From positions 1 to 48,099 of the forward strand of contig DCMG01000013.1 of the NCBI GenBank assembly GCA_002321335.1: 48,099 bases of DNA, written 5' to 3'. Positions 23,235 through 31,885 of the stretch are shown here, piece by piece. The notes beneath the pieces were generated by a model. It made no database searches, was not told the origin of the DNA, and saw nothing but the letters and a program-made list of their open reading frames with translations. The DNA comes from Bacteroidales bacterium UBA1628 (GTDB lineage Bacteria; Bacteroidota; Bacteroidia; Bacteroidales; UBA932). The stretch's first letter is position 1. Each line of letters starts with the position of its first letter. Both the position numbers and the translations under genes were made by a program.

Positions 23235-23639
23235 CTAATCTATCTTTTCAACTTTGATTCCAGCCTTGCGGAGCAGGTCCACGCCGTCCGTGAGACGATA
23301 TTCATCCTTATAGACTACTCTTTTTATGCCTGCCTGTATGATCAGTTTCGAGCATTCGATGCACGGTGAGGCGGTCACGTAGAGGGTCGCTCCGAGGCTG
23401 TTGTTGCCAGACTTTGCCACTTTGGTGATGGCGTTTGCCTCGGCATGGAGGACGTATGGTTTTGTCGCGCCGCTTTCGTCCTCGCAGACGTTCTCGAATC
23501 CGGACGGGGTTCCGTTGTAGCCGTCGGAGATGATCATACGGTCTTTGACCAGTATCGCCCCTACCTGCCGTCTTTTGCAGTAGGAGTTCCTGGCCCAGAT
23601 CTCTGCCATCTCAAGGTATCGCTGGTCAAACTTCTCCAT
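23235..23639 (-). CDS. dCMP deaminase family protein
   Basis: Zinc deaminase of 134 residues converting dCMP to dUMP for dTMP synthesis (ComEB/Dcd-type). Zinc ligands are visible in LHAEANAI (His and catalytic Glu, near residue 71) and SPCIECSKL (two Cys near 98). The start ATG overlaps the stop of the acyl-CoA synthetase-like gene by one base (TAATG), so they are translationally coupled. Substrate specificity is inferred from family and length. Confidence 0.93.
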   Translation of the reverse strand: MEKFDQRYLEMAEIWARNSYCKRRQVGAILVKDRMIISDGYNGTPSGFENVCEDESGATKPYVLHAEANAITKVAKSGNNSLGATLYVTASPCIECSKLIIQAGIKRVVYKDEYRLTDGVDLLRKAGIKVEKID

Positions 23640-25309
23640 TATTTGTTTCTCTGGTAGAGGTATCTTTTGATGCTGCGTTTAGGAGTCCTCTCGAAATCCT
23701 CCGGCATAAACTCTATCTTTTTGATTTTGGCGTAGTTCGGAATTTCCCGATTGATTTCCGGAAGCTGTGAGGTAAGCGTCTTTTCCAGATCCTCGCGGTT
23801 CATTCCGTCCAACTCTCCCTGGTGGTAGTCAGGGTAAACCAATGCAGTAAGACCACCATTGTCTTCAATTACAAGAGAGTCAACCACATAAGCGAAGGAA
23901 TTGATTACGGACTCCAGTTCCTCGGGGTAGATGTTCTGACCGTTAGGGCCAAGAACCATGCACTTTGAGCGACCTCTGATGTAGAGATAACCATCCTTGT
24001 CTATGACACCCATGTCTCCAGTCCTGAGCCATCCGTCCTCCGTGAAGAGATTCTTGGTGGCCTCTTCGTTCTTGTAGTAGCCCAGAGCGATGTTCGGGCC
24101 GTAGGCCTGGATCTCACCCTCGATGTTCTCAGGGTCAGGGGAGTCGATGCGGATGGACATATTCACCGCTGCCTTTCCGCAGGAGTAGAGTTTCTTGTCA
24201 TCGTAGTGGGCGTAAGCGATGATAGGGGCGCACTCCGTCATTCCGTAGCCAACCGTGTAAGGGAAAGCGATGTCCCAGAAGAATTTCTCAATCTCCTTGT
24301 TGAAGGCTGCTCCACCCATGATGACTTCAACGAAGTTGCCTCCGAACGCGCTCACGAGTTCTCCGCAGATCTTTTTCTGGATCATCTTGTCGATTACAGG
24401 CACCTTGAGCAGGGTCTTGATGCCTCCCTTTTCCACGATCTTCTGAATCTTGGACTTGTAGACTTTCTCGATGATCAGCGGCACGGCGATGATGATATTC
24501 GGCTTGACCTCGGCGAGTGCCTGCATGATGATCTTCGGGCTAGGAACCCTCGTCAGGAAATGGACATGAGCGCCGATTGTCATCTCGAAGAGGAACTCGA
24601 ACATCATTCCGTACATATGCGCGGAAGGAAGCATGGCCACCACGTTCGTCTGGTTGTTCAGTTCCGGAAGCACATGCTTGGCGAACTGGATGTTGGAGCA
24701 AAGAGCCCTGTATGGGATCATCACGCCTTTGGAGAATCCGGATGTCCCGGAAGTGTAGTTGATCATCGCCAGCTCGTTAGGGGAGTCCTTGTAGTAGTTG
24801 AGGTCCTCCGGCTCGAAGCTGTTAGGGTGGCGCTTGCCGAAAAATTCATTCATGTGCTCTCTGGCCTCGGTGATGCGGGGCACCTTTGAATACAGGAGCT
24901 GGAATGTGTTGATGCGCACGACCGCGAACAGTCCCGGCATCTCATCCGCGCTGAGTCCCTCCCAGATTACATCGTCCACGAATAGAACCTTGGCCTCGGA
25001 GTGATTGACGAGGTAATGAATATTCCCGGGTTTGAATTCGTGAAGGATAGGCACCGGAACGGCTCCATAGGTCATCGTGGCCAGAAAACTGACCGCCCAG
25101 TTCACCTGGTTGCGCGCGCAGATGGCCACTTTGTCCCCCTTGTGCAGGAAGCATTTTTCGAATGCGATGTGAAGTTTCTCGATGCGTCTCGCCACATCCC
25201 TGTAGCAGAGGCTGACTCCCTGATAGTTGGAGAGCGCAAGCCTGTCCCAATTCTTTCTGAAGCTTTCCTCCAGAAGTTTGTTTACTGATTCGAATTTGAA
25301 TTCGTTCAT
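23639..25309 (-). CDS. AMP-binding long-chain acyl-CoA synthetase-like enzyme
   Basis: ANL-superfamily adenylating enzyme, 556 residues. Signature motifs: INYTSGTSGFSKGVM (ATP-binding, near residue 184), VGYGMTECAP (near 365), GWLRTGDMGVIDKDGYLYIRGR (near 428), and a late lysine in RTPKRSIKRYLY. The family activates fatty acids as acyl-AMP and usually acyl-CoA, for lipid turnover or membrane synthesis. In this operon it lies between a membrane-anchored unknown and dCMP deaminase, which does not define its substrate. Confidence 0.9.
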   Translation of the reverse strand: MNEFKFESVNKLLEESFRKNWDRLALSNYQGVSLCYRDVARRIEKLHIAFEKCFLHKGDKVAICARNQVNWAVSFLATMTYGAVPVPILHEFKPGNIHYLVNHSEAKVLFVDDVIWEGLSADEMPGLFAVVRINTFQLLYSKVPRITEAREHMNEFFGKRHPNSFEPEDLNYYKDSPNELAMINYTSGTSGFSKGVMIPYRALCSNIQFAKHVLPELNNQTNVVAMLPSAHMYGMMFEFLFEMTIGAHVHFLTRVPSPKIIMQALAEVKPNIIIAVPLIIEKVYKSKIQKIVEKGGIKTLLKVPVIDKMIQKKICGELVSAFGGNFVEVIMGGAAFNKEIEKFFWDIAFPYTVGYGMTECAPIIAYAHYDDKKLYSCGKAAVNMSIRIDSPDPENIEGEIQAYGPNIALGYYKNEEATKNLFTEDGWLRTGDMGVIDKDGYLYIRGRSKCMVLGPNGQNIYPEELESVINSFAYVVDSLVIEDNGGLTALVYPDYHQGELDGMNREDLEKTLTSQLPEINREIPNYAKIKKIEFMPEDFERTPKRSIKRYLYQRNK

Positions 25310-25320
25310 GATGTTCGTTT

Positions 25321-27483
25321 TTAGTTGCCGGCCTTGAAGGTTCGTTCCTTTCTGTCATAACAAACCGCGCTGAACCCTTTGTCCGTAATCTCAACCTTAC
25401 TGTCCGGCCGGATCATCTTGTTCCCTTCGCCCTTGACCAGAACCTCTCCGCCAGAGAACGGGAAGACCAAGGTCTGGGCCGATGTCCTGACCACCCAGTA
25501 TCTTTTGCCATTACCTTCCAGAAGCTCAGGAAGGCTTTTTATAGTCTCATCGGCTGTTATTCCCTTCCATGAAGGAACCTGCTTCCCGTGCAGGTCATAA
25601 TAGCCTACGGTGTTGTCGTTGTGCAGAACCATGGCGGTGTAGCCCTTGGCTCCGGTGAAATCATACACGGCGGGACCTGCCGCAATTATCTTGCCTGTCT
25701 CGACGGGAAATCCCGAGACAAATCGTCCGAGCCTGTCAATCAGGTACATTTGCGATCCAGCCGCGAACAGGTACTGGATTTTCCCGTTGTTGTAATAATC
25801 GACTTCCTGAACATAGCCGCAAATCTTCGACTTGAACGGAACGCCCCAGGCATCTTTGCCGTTCTCGTCCTGCAGACATATTGACAGATGGCTGTTCTGA
25901 TAGAGTGTGTTTATTTTCCCTGTCGCGCAATTCCTGACCTTGAACGGCCCTGAAGGTACGGCGACCATAGAGTCTTTTCCTGTTGACGGCACACTGCCTT
26001 TGCTGACCTCTATCCTGTCTAGGTTGAACTCAAGACTGAATTTTCCACCATTCTCGATTGCTGAGACCGTTACCGGTACATAGGTGGCGCCTTTCAGAAT
26101 ATTCCGGCAACCTTTAGCCATCATAGGGCTGAAAGTGGCTTCGATCAGATCCGGATTGTCGCACGGAGAATAATACGCCCAAGCTCCTCCATTCTTCTTC
26201 GGCACCCTGTCAAGCCCCTCGGCTTCAAGACGGGCGGCAAGCGTCTCTTTCAAGAAACCTGCCTTTGAATATTCATCCACGCAGTCCGTCGCTCCGATGA
26301 TGACCCACCCGCCAACCAGCGCGCAAGCGCTTTCATCCTCGCCTGTGAATATATTCCCGAACAATGAGGCTGCGAATCCTGCCATACTCATGCCGCTTGC
26401 CTCGTCGGCATTCAGCCGGGCTGCCGGCCTGAGCGCCAGAACCTGACGAAGTCTCTCGCCTATGTTCAGATTGATGACTGCGATTTCCTTGACATCCAAT
26501 GCTTTCGCCCATTCTTCGGCATTTCTGCCTGATTCCTTTTTCTGGGAGGAAAGAGTCGTTTCGTATCTGTCCAGAAGGCTCCTTGAGTCAAGATAGTTCC
26601 TGTATGCTTTTATGTAGGATGTTATGTTTCCGATTGTGATGTCAAGAATGAAATTGACATCGCCCGGCGCGGTTTCGGTGACCTTGATTTCTGAACTGCC
26701 CGCGTGTCCGAGCACGTTCAGATAGTACGACGGCTCTCCGGAGTAGAGCATTGTGCCATGCATGGAGACTCCCGCTTCTGAATGTCTTGAAACGCTGAAT
26801 GCGGTCCATTCTGCCATTTCCTTGAAGAAATCTCTTGATTTACGGTGCTTTCTTGCAAAGAATGTCTCCAGTATGTTACCGGAGTAGGCGTTGGACAGGA
26901 ATATGGCATCGTCTCCGTCCACAGACCTTGCCGCTTCAGTGAACCCGCTGGCCTCCAATATACTGTGCCCTTCCTCAATATGCCTGACAGAGGAATTAAT
27001 GATTGTTTCCGATGAGGAGATCAAGACAAGGTCTCCATTGATTCTGGTCAGCAGCCTTGAAGAGTCAGCCGCGGCTAGAAGTGCCCTTAAATCCTCGGTC
27101 GTGTCAGCTATAGCCTTGCCTGCCTCCAGAATAAGTAGAGGTGGCATATCCTTACTGTAGTGCACGGACATTATGGCCGGAGACCTTTTCATGCTTCCAA
27201 GATGCAAGGATGCTATTTTGCCGAATTTGTTGGACGCAAGTTCTCCAAAGACTGCCGTAGAGTCGCCTAGAAATTCACAGACCCGACCGAAATTCTTGAA
27301 ACAGAATACTATCGCCGCATCTGACGGAACCGCCTTTACGAGTGGGTGGTTTTCCAGAAACCGGGTGTCTCCTTGGGTGGCTCTCCTGTCGGTTCCGGAA
27401 TATAACTTTATGACTGCCAATGCGATTCCTCCTATGAGAATCACTGCCACCGTAATCAATATGGTCAATGTCTTTCTGTTCAT
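25321..27483 (-). CDS. Membrane-anchored large protein of unknown function
   Basis: About 720 residues. Start chosen at ATG 27483, giving an N-terminal anchor (LTILITVAVILIGGIALAVI); a longer frame would overlap the TonB-like gene. The first two-thirds resemble the DUF3352-like proteins of Bacteroidota (PSDAAIVFCFKNFGRVCEF; ISSSETIINSSVRHIEEG), with later stretches like GWVIIGATDCVDEYSK. The last 200 residues look like propeller-type repeats (QYLFAAGSQMYLIDRLGRF; YTAMVLHNDNTVGYYDLHG). Probably an inner-membrane protein with a large periplasmic part. Lies between the TonB-like and acyl-CoA synthetase-like genes with 11-base gaps. Function unknown. Confidence 0.75.
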   Translation of the reverse strand: MNRKTLTILITVAVILIGGIALAVIKLYSGTDRRATQGDTRFLENHPLVKAVPSDAAIVFCFKNFGRVCEFLGDSTAVFGELASNKFGKIASLHLGSMKRSPAIMSVHYSKDMPPLLILEAGKAIADTTEDLRALLAAADSSRLLTRINGDLVLISSSETIINSSVRHIEEGHSILEASGFTEAARSVDGDDAIFLSNAYSGNILETFFARKHRKSRDFFKEMAEWTAFSVSRHSEAGVSMHGTMLYSGEPSYYLNVLGHAGSSEIKVTETAPGDVNFILDITIGNITSYIKAYRNYLDSRSLLDRYETTLSSQKKESGRNAEEWAKALDVKEIAVINLNIGERLRQVLALRPAARLNADEASGMSMAGFAASLFGNIFTGEDESACALVGGWVIIGATDCVDEYSKAGFLKETLAARLEAEGLDRVPKKNGGAWAYYSPCDNPDLIEATFSPMMAKGCRNILKGATYVPVTVSAIENGGKFSLEFNLDRIEVSKGSVPSTGKDSMVAVPSGPFKVRNCATGKINTLYQNSHLSICLQDENGKDAWGVPFKSKICGYVQEVDYYNNGKIQYLFAAGSQMYLIDRLGRFVSGFPVETGKIIAAGPAVYDFTGAKGYTAMVLHNDNTVGYYDLHGKQVPSWKGITADETIKSLPELLEGNGKRYWVVRTSAQTLVFPFSGGEVLVKGEGNKMIRPDSKVEITDKGFSAVCYDRKERTFKAGN

Positions 27484-27494
27484 AGGACTTTCTG

Positions 27495-28196
27495 TTACTG
27501 GGCTACAAATAAGTACACGATATTGCCTGTCTGGCGCGCGGGCGCTGTGGCCGAAGCCGAGAAACGTGAGAGCCTTGCGGCTCTTGTCGCAAAGTCCCTC
27601 AGGCATTTGTCGTCAGAGGAAACCTCATCCTGAACCTTGGCGTTGAGCACTTTTCCTGAAGGGTCAACAGTGATTATCACCGTGACATGACCCGCTCCCA
27701 GACATCTGTATGCCGGAATGGAAAGTTTACTGGCTTTGCGTCCGTCGAGTTCGTACGATACAACAGACGGACCTTTGTAAGATGATTTCTTTTGTACCTC
27801 CGCTTTGCGCTCCGGTTTGCTGACAGTGGCGTAATCTTCGTCAGGCTCATCTAATTTCGGACCGTTTTTCAGTTCTTGGGCAAGTTCCTCAGCCTCTTTG
27901 TAGAGCTCGTCGGCGTTGGTGTTGCGGTCATCCTTGAGAGCGCCCCTATCGACAGCCACATTCCGTATCGGAACCCCGGCAGCCTCTGCCAGCATCCTGT
28001 CTAGCCTTTCGCTGACTTCCTCCTTGAGATTGCGCTCGGCCTGTTCCTTCTCGACTTTCTCCTGCTTGGAGAAATCCAGAACAAAGGTGTTCTCCCTTTT
28101 GAGGGCTGATGAGATCTGGCATACAAGCAACACAATGACCACCGTCAAATGAAAAATGACGGTGATGTAAAGTCCTGCTTTGTCGTCGCTCTTCAT
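27495..28196 (-). CDS. TonB-like energy transducer
   Basis: 233 residues: one N-terminal transmembrane helix (LYITVIFHLTVVIVLLVCQI), a charged, coiled-coil-prone middle (KQEKVEKEQAERNLKEEV), and a C-terminal TonB-type domain (SIPAYRCLGAGHVTVIITVDPSGKVLNAKV, residues about 160-233). The middle lacks the proline-rich spacer of classical TonB, so it may serve one particular receptor or a Tol-like role. The ExbB/ExbD motor genes lie about 2 kb upstream in a separate transcription unit. Confidence 0.8.
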   Translation of the reverse strand: MKSDDKAGLYITVIFHLTVVIVLLVCQISSALKRENTFVLDFSKQEKVEKEQAERNLKEEVSERLDRMLAEAAGVPIRNVAVDRGALKDDRNTNADELYKEAEELAQELKNGPKLDEPDEDYATVSKPERKAEVQKKSSYKGPSVVSYELDGRKASKLSIPAYRCLGAGHVTVIITVDPSGKVLNAKVQDEVSSDDKCLRDFATRAARLSRFSASATAPARQTGNIVYLFVAQ

Positions 28197-28236
28197 AGCA
28201 TCAAATACTTCAGTCCTGAGCCCGGCTCCTGTCCGG

Positions 28237-28863
28237 TCATCCCTTGGCTTCCTGCTCCCTCAATGACTTCTCGATCATTGCCGAGATGATGTCAATCGCG
28301 ACCTTGTTGTGCCCGCCTTGAGGAATGATCAAGTCTGCGTAGCGCTTGCTCGGTTCTATGAATTGAAGGTACATAGGCTTGACAGTCTTTGTGTACCTTT
28401 CAATCACTGTCTCGACAGTCTTGCCTCTTTCCAGAATGTCTCTTGCCATAACCCTCATCAGGCGGTCGTCATCGTCTGCGTCCACGAATATCTTGATGTC
28501 CATCTGGTCACGCAGTTCCTTGCAGGTGAACACGAGGATGCCTTCTATTATGATCACCTCGGCCGGCTCCACCGTGACGGTCTCCGTCTTTGACCTAGAG
28601 CAGGTGATGTAGGAATATACCGGTTGCTCTATAGCCTTTCCGTTCTTCAGATCCCTGAGTTGTTCACAGAGAAGTTTGAAGTCAATGGCGTCAGGATGGT
28701 CGAAGTTGATCTGCTGCCTCTCCTCTAACGGAAGGTGGCTGGAGTCTTTGTAGTAGGAGTCCTGCGGGATGACGACAACCCTCTCTTTGAGTTTTTCAGT
28801 TATCGCGTTGACCACCGTGGTTTTTCCTGAACCGGAACCTCCGGCTATTCCTATCACTAGCAT
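28237..28863 (-). CDS. udk: Uridine kinase
   Basis: Salvages uridine and cytidine to UMP and CMP. 208 residues, P-loop GIAGGSGSGKTTVV at residues 5-18, then the IPQDSYYKDSSHL and FDHPDAIDF motifs that shape the nucleoside pocket, and EGILVFTCKELR. It begins 12 bases after asnS ends and is probably co-transcribed with it. Confidence 0.96.
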   Translation of the reverse strand: MLVIGIAGGSGSGKTTVVNAITEKLKERVVVIPQDSYYKDSSHLPLEERQQINFDHPDAIDFKLLCEQLRDLKNGKAIEQPVYSYITCSRSKTETVTVEPAEVIIIEGILVFTCKELRDQMDIKIFVDADDDDRLMRVMARDILERGKTVETVIERYTKTVKPMYLQFIEPSKRYADLIIPQGGHNKVAIDIISAMIEKSLREQEAKG

Positions 28864-28875
28864 ATTCGGTGTCTT

Positions 28876-30273
28876 TTAGAATTCGGCGTTCTTTGGAGTC
28901 CTAGGGAACGGGATCACGTCACGGATGTTCGCCATGCCTGTGACGAAGAGAAGCAGCCTCTCGAACCCGAGTCCGAATCCACTGTGAGGCACGGTTCCGT
29001 ACCTGCGTGTGTCGATGTACCATTCGAGGTTCTTGCGGCTCATCTTCAGTTCGTCGATTCTTTGCTCCAGTTTCTCCAGTGAGGCTTCCCTCTCTGAGCC
29101 ACCTATGATTTCGCCGATCTTAGGGAAGAGCACGTCCATTCCGCGCACTGTCTTTCCGTCCTCGTTCTGTTTCATGTAGAAGGCTTTGATGTCCTTAGGG
29201 AAGTCCGTGAGGATCACCGGCTTGCCGAAGTGCTTCTCTACAAGGTAGCGCTCATGCTCGCTCTGGAAATCTGTTCCCCAGTGAACAGGGTACTCGAATT
29301 GGGTTCCGTTCTTTACGGCCTCCTCCAAAATTTCTACGGCCTCTGTGTAGGTCACTCTCTGGAATGGGATTCCAAGAACACTCTTAAGTCTATCGATAAG
29401 GCCATCGTCATACTTGTCGTTGAGGAATTTCAGGTCGTCCGCACAGTTGTCAAGCGCATATTGCACGAGATATTTCACGAATTCCTCTGCAAGAACCATA
29501 TTGTCGTTGATGTCGTAGAACGCCATCTCCGGCTCGATCATCCAGAATTCGGCAAGGTGCCTTGGAGTATTTGAGTTCTCGGCTCTGAATGTCGGCCCGA
29601 ATGTGTAGATCTCGCCTACAGCCGTCGCTCCGAGTTCTCCCTCCAACTGACCGCTGACGGTGAGGCTGGTTTTCTTCCCGAAGAAGTCCTTGCTGAAGTC
29701 AACCTTGCCGTTTTCCTTCTTAGGAACATTCTCAAGGTTTAGTGTTGTCACTTGGAACATATCTCCGGCTCCTTCGGCGTCGGATTCTGTGATGAGTGGG
29801 GTGTTGAGATAAACGAATCCCTTGTCGTTGAAGAATTTGTGGATAGCGAACGCCATGGCGTGGCGGATTCTCAGCACCGCTCCGAACGTGTTTGTCCTCG
29901 GGCGGAGATGTGCCACCGTGCGAAGGTACTCAAGTGAGGTGTTCTTTTTCTGGAGAGGGTATCTTACCGGGTCGCATTCTCCCAGCACCTCGATCTCCTT
30001 CGCTTGGATTTCCACGGCCTGACCGCTGCCGACAGACTCTATCAGGTTACCTGTCACGCTGATGCTGGCTCCGGTGGTGATCCTCGCGATGAGAGCCTCG
30101 TTGAAATTGGCCATGTCGGCCACTACTTGAATATTGTTTACAGTCGAGCCATCGTTGAGGGCGATGAACTTGATCTGTTTGTTACCTCTTTTGGTCCTTA
30201 CCCAACCTTTGGCGAGAACTTCCTGTCCTGGTGTCGCCTTCAGAAGGTCCTTCACTTTGCTCCTCGTTATCAT
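28876..30273 (-). CDS. asnS: Asparaginyl-tRNA synthetase
   Basis: Charges tRNA-Asn; class IIb synthetase with an N-terminal OB-fold anticodon domain (VLAKGWVRTKRGNKQIKFIALND) and the catalytic core carrying motif 2 (TFRAENSNTPRHLAEFWMIE) and motif 3 (GFGLGFERLLLF). The start is placed at ATG 30273 (MITRSKVKD, 465 residues): the -7 box at 30300-30307 implies transcription from about 30295, leaving 20 bases, while ATG 30285 would have only about ten. First gene of the set that runs to ctp. Confidence 0.96.
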   Translation of the reverse strand: MITRSKVKDLLKATPGQEVLAKGWVRTKRGNKQIKFIALNDGSTVNNIQVVADMANFNEALIARITTGASISVTGNLIESVGSGQAVEIQAKEIEVLGECDPVRYPLQKKNTSLEYLRTVAHLRPRTNTFGAVLRIRHAMAFAIHKFFNDKGFVYLNTPLITESDAEGAGDMFQVTTLNLENVPKKENGKVDFSKDFFGKKTSLTVSGQLEGELGATAVGEIYTFGPTFRAENSNTPRHLAEFWMIEPEMAFYDINDNMVLAEEFVKYLVQYALDNCADDLKFLNDKYDDGLIDRLKSVLGIPFQRVTYTEAVEILEEAVKNGTQFEYPVHWGTDFQSEHERYLVEKHFGKPVILTDFPKDIKAFYMKQNEDGKTVRGMDVLFPKIGEIIGGSEREASLEKLEQRIDELKMSRKNLEWYIDTRRYGTVPHSGFGLGFERLLLFVTGMANIRDVIPFPRTPKNAEF

Positions 30274-30299
30274 TTTTATAGACATTTGATTCAATCTCA

Positions 30300-30307
30300 C
30301 AAAGATA
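30300..30307 (-). promoter_or_regulatory. asnS promoter (-7 box TATCTTTG)
   Basis: Exact TAnnTTTG on the minus strand. The -33 region overlaps the T-tract of the upstream exbD terminator, so the two units are packed back to back. The predicted start near 30295 decides the asnS start codon. Confidence 0.7.
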
Positions 30308-30317
30308 GTATAAAAAA

Positions 30318-30355
30318 CAAAAAAAAGAAAGTGACTGGCCGTAAGGTCAGTCACT
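30318..30355 (-). terminator. Terminator of the exbB-exbD operon
   Basis: AGTGACTGGCC (30330-30340) pairs with GGTCAGTCACT (30345-30355) around GTAA. On the minus strand it is followed by a long T-rich tract. It ends the motor operon just ahead of the asnS promoter. Confidence 0.9.
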
Positions 30356-30376
30356 CTCCAGAATATTTAAGAATGA

Positions 30377-30841
30377 TTATTTGCTTTCCGCTTTTCTCGC
30401 AGCATACATAATCTTGAGGGCGGAGCAGCGCCTGAGCTCCTGCTTGACGTCCGTCACGATACCCATTCTTGCGTCTTCGTCTGCCTTGATAGAGACCTGC
30501 ATCAACTGGCGGTCAGCCTCGCTCATCGCATCGCGCTCTGCGGCGATGAAGTCACGGATGTCGTTCGTTGTCTTGAAAGAGTCGTTCAGCTGGATACGAG
30601 CTTCGGTACCGTACTGGCTCTGATACTGAGCGGTAGGGGAACCGATGTAGATGTATGAAGCCAAATCCTTTCTTTCAAGCTTGGCGACCTCTGTGGCTTC
30701 CGGGAGTCTTACCCTGACCTTAACCTCCGTGGAACGGAGCTGTGAGGTTACCATGAAGAAGAACAGGAACATGAACACGATGTCTGAGCTGGTTCCCAAC
30801 TCCGGCATTTCTTTCTTACCACTTCTTTTAAAATTAGGCAT
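30377..30841 (-). CDS. ExbD/TolR-family motor protein (second copy)
   Basis: 154 residues: short cytoplasmic start (FKRSGKKEMPELGTSS), one transmembrane helix with the conserved aspartate at its entry (SSDIVFMFLFFFMVTSQ), then a periplasmic domain ending RRCSALKIMYAARK. In the ExbB/ExbD complex the aspartate carries protons that power TonB or Tol-type partners. It follows a different ExbD by 17 bases; the paired unlike ExbD genes are usual in Bacteroidota. Confidence 0.92.
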   Translation of the reverse strand: MPNFKRSGKKEMPELGTSSDIVFMFLFFFMVTSQLRSTEVKVRVRLPEATEVAKLERKDLASYIYIGSPTAQYQSQYGTEARIQLNDSFKTTNDIRDFIAAERDAMSEADRQLMQVSIKADEDARMGIVTDVKQELRRCSALKIMYAARKAESK

Positions 30842-30858
30842 TGTCTTGTCCTCCTGTT

Positions 30859-31434
30859 TTACTTTTTGGTAACGTCCTTAGGCTCTGCCTCGGAAATGTT
30901 CTGTGGAATAGCTTCCCTGACAATCTTCTGCTGGTCGTCTGTGAGGAAGGCGTAGGCCTTGCCGTAGTTCTGTTTGCAGAAGTCGTCACGGACTTCGTTA
31001 ATTGCCTTCACGAGCTCATTCTGAACCGCAATGTAGGCTCTGTAACTGGTTCCACGGTCATTCTGAAGTGAGATGACTCCTTTGGAAACCGGATATTCAC
31101 CGTACCCCTCGATCATCTTCATCTCCCTTTCCGGAAGATTCGGATCGTTGCTTGGGTTCGTGATGAATTCCTTGATCTTGTCCTTGAGCTGGCTAACATC
31201 CAAGATCTGGTCACCGGCAAACAGTCTGTCGGAAGAGTTGATCTTCACGATGATGATGTTACGCTTGTTTACCTTCGTGTCTTCCGTCTTCTGATTCTGA
31301 TCAGGCATAGGAGGGAGACGGCGCTGCAGACCTGACTGCTGGTCCATAGTGGATGTCATCAGGAAGTAGCAGAGCAGAAGGAACGCGATATCGGCTGTCG
31401 ATTGTGTGTTCAGTCCCGGTGTTTTTCTTGCCAT
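30859..31434 (-). CDS. ExbD/TolR-family motor protein (first copy)
   Basis: 191 residues, with the proton-carrying aspartate in STADIAFLLLCYFLMTST (about residues 12-29) and a periplasmic domain longer than usual, with an inserted stretch around PNLPEREMKMIEGYGEYP. Works with ExbB to turn proton flow into force on TonB-like proteins. Sits between a small membrane protein and the second ExbD in one operon. Confidence 0.92.
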   Translation of the reverse strand: MARKTPGLNTQSTADIAFLLLCYFLMTSTMDQQSGLQRRLPPMPDQNQKTEDTKVNKRNIIIVKINSSDRLFAGDQILDVSQLKDKIKEFITNPSNDPNLPEREMKMIEGYGEYPVSKGVISLQNDRGTSYRAYIAVQNELVKAINEVRDDFCKQNYGKAYAFLTDDQQKIVREAIPQNISEAEPKDVTKK

Positions 31435-31443
31435 AGCTAGATG

Positions 31444-31854
31444 TTATTTGTTGTTGATAGCGTCTCTGATCGCACCTACGATGATGGAGATGATTGCCGC
31501 ACCACCAAGCACATAGACCAGAAGAAGCATTGTGTCAGTAAGTTTCAGCCATTGTGTGCTTGGCTGTGTCTTGACATTAAGTGCCGGTGCGCCCGATGAG
31601 AGCACATAGGCCAGAACAACCAAAACCGCGATTCCGACCACTACGCCAGCGGCCTTGAGCAGATTCTTTGGGTTGTTCTTACCTGCGATGAATATCGCGA
31701 GTCCTATCCAGATAACTACTGCCGCGAAGAAGAGGAAGTAGGTGTACCTGAGAAGGAGGTCAACGGAAGAGCCTTCATTTACAAAAGCCAAAATTCCGAA
31801 GACGATTCCAAGGAGCCCCAATACCCATCCGGTTATTTTGAATATCTTATTCAT
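31444..31854 (-). CDS. Small four-helix membrane protein of the ExbB/ExbD cluster
   Basis: 136 residues, four hydrophobic segments (WVLGLLGIVFGILAF; LRYTYFLFFAAVVIWIGLAI; AAGVVVGIAVLVVLAYVL; LLLVYVLGGAAIISIIVGAI). No enzymatic motif is seen. It lies 31 bases after exbB and 9 bases before the first exbD, a position where Bacteroidota commonly encode an uncharacterised protein of this kind. It may be an accessory subunit of the motor; that is inferred from position only. Confidence 0.8.
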   Translation of the reverse strand: MNKIFKITGWVLGLLGIVFGILAFVNEGSSVDLLLRYTYFLFFAAVVIWIGLAIFIAGKNNPKNLLKAAGVVVGIAVLVVLAYVLSSGAPALNVKTQPSTQWLKLTDTMLLLVYVLGGAAIISIIVGAIRDAINNK

Positions 31855-31885
31855 TATAATCAGATTCTAAAATTGTCGCTACAAA

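Noticed and set aside
24206..24889. 227-codon plus-strand frame opposite the acyl-CoA synthetase-like gene
   Set aside because: Shadow frame with low-complexity charged composition and no recognisable domain.
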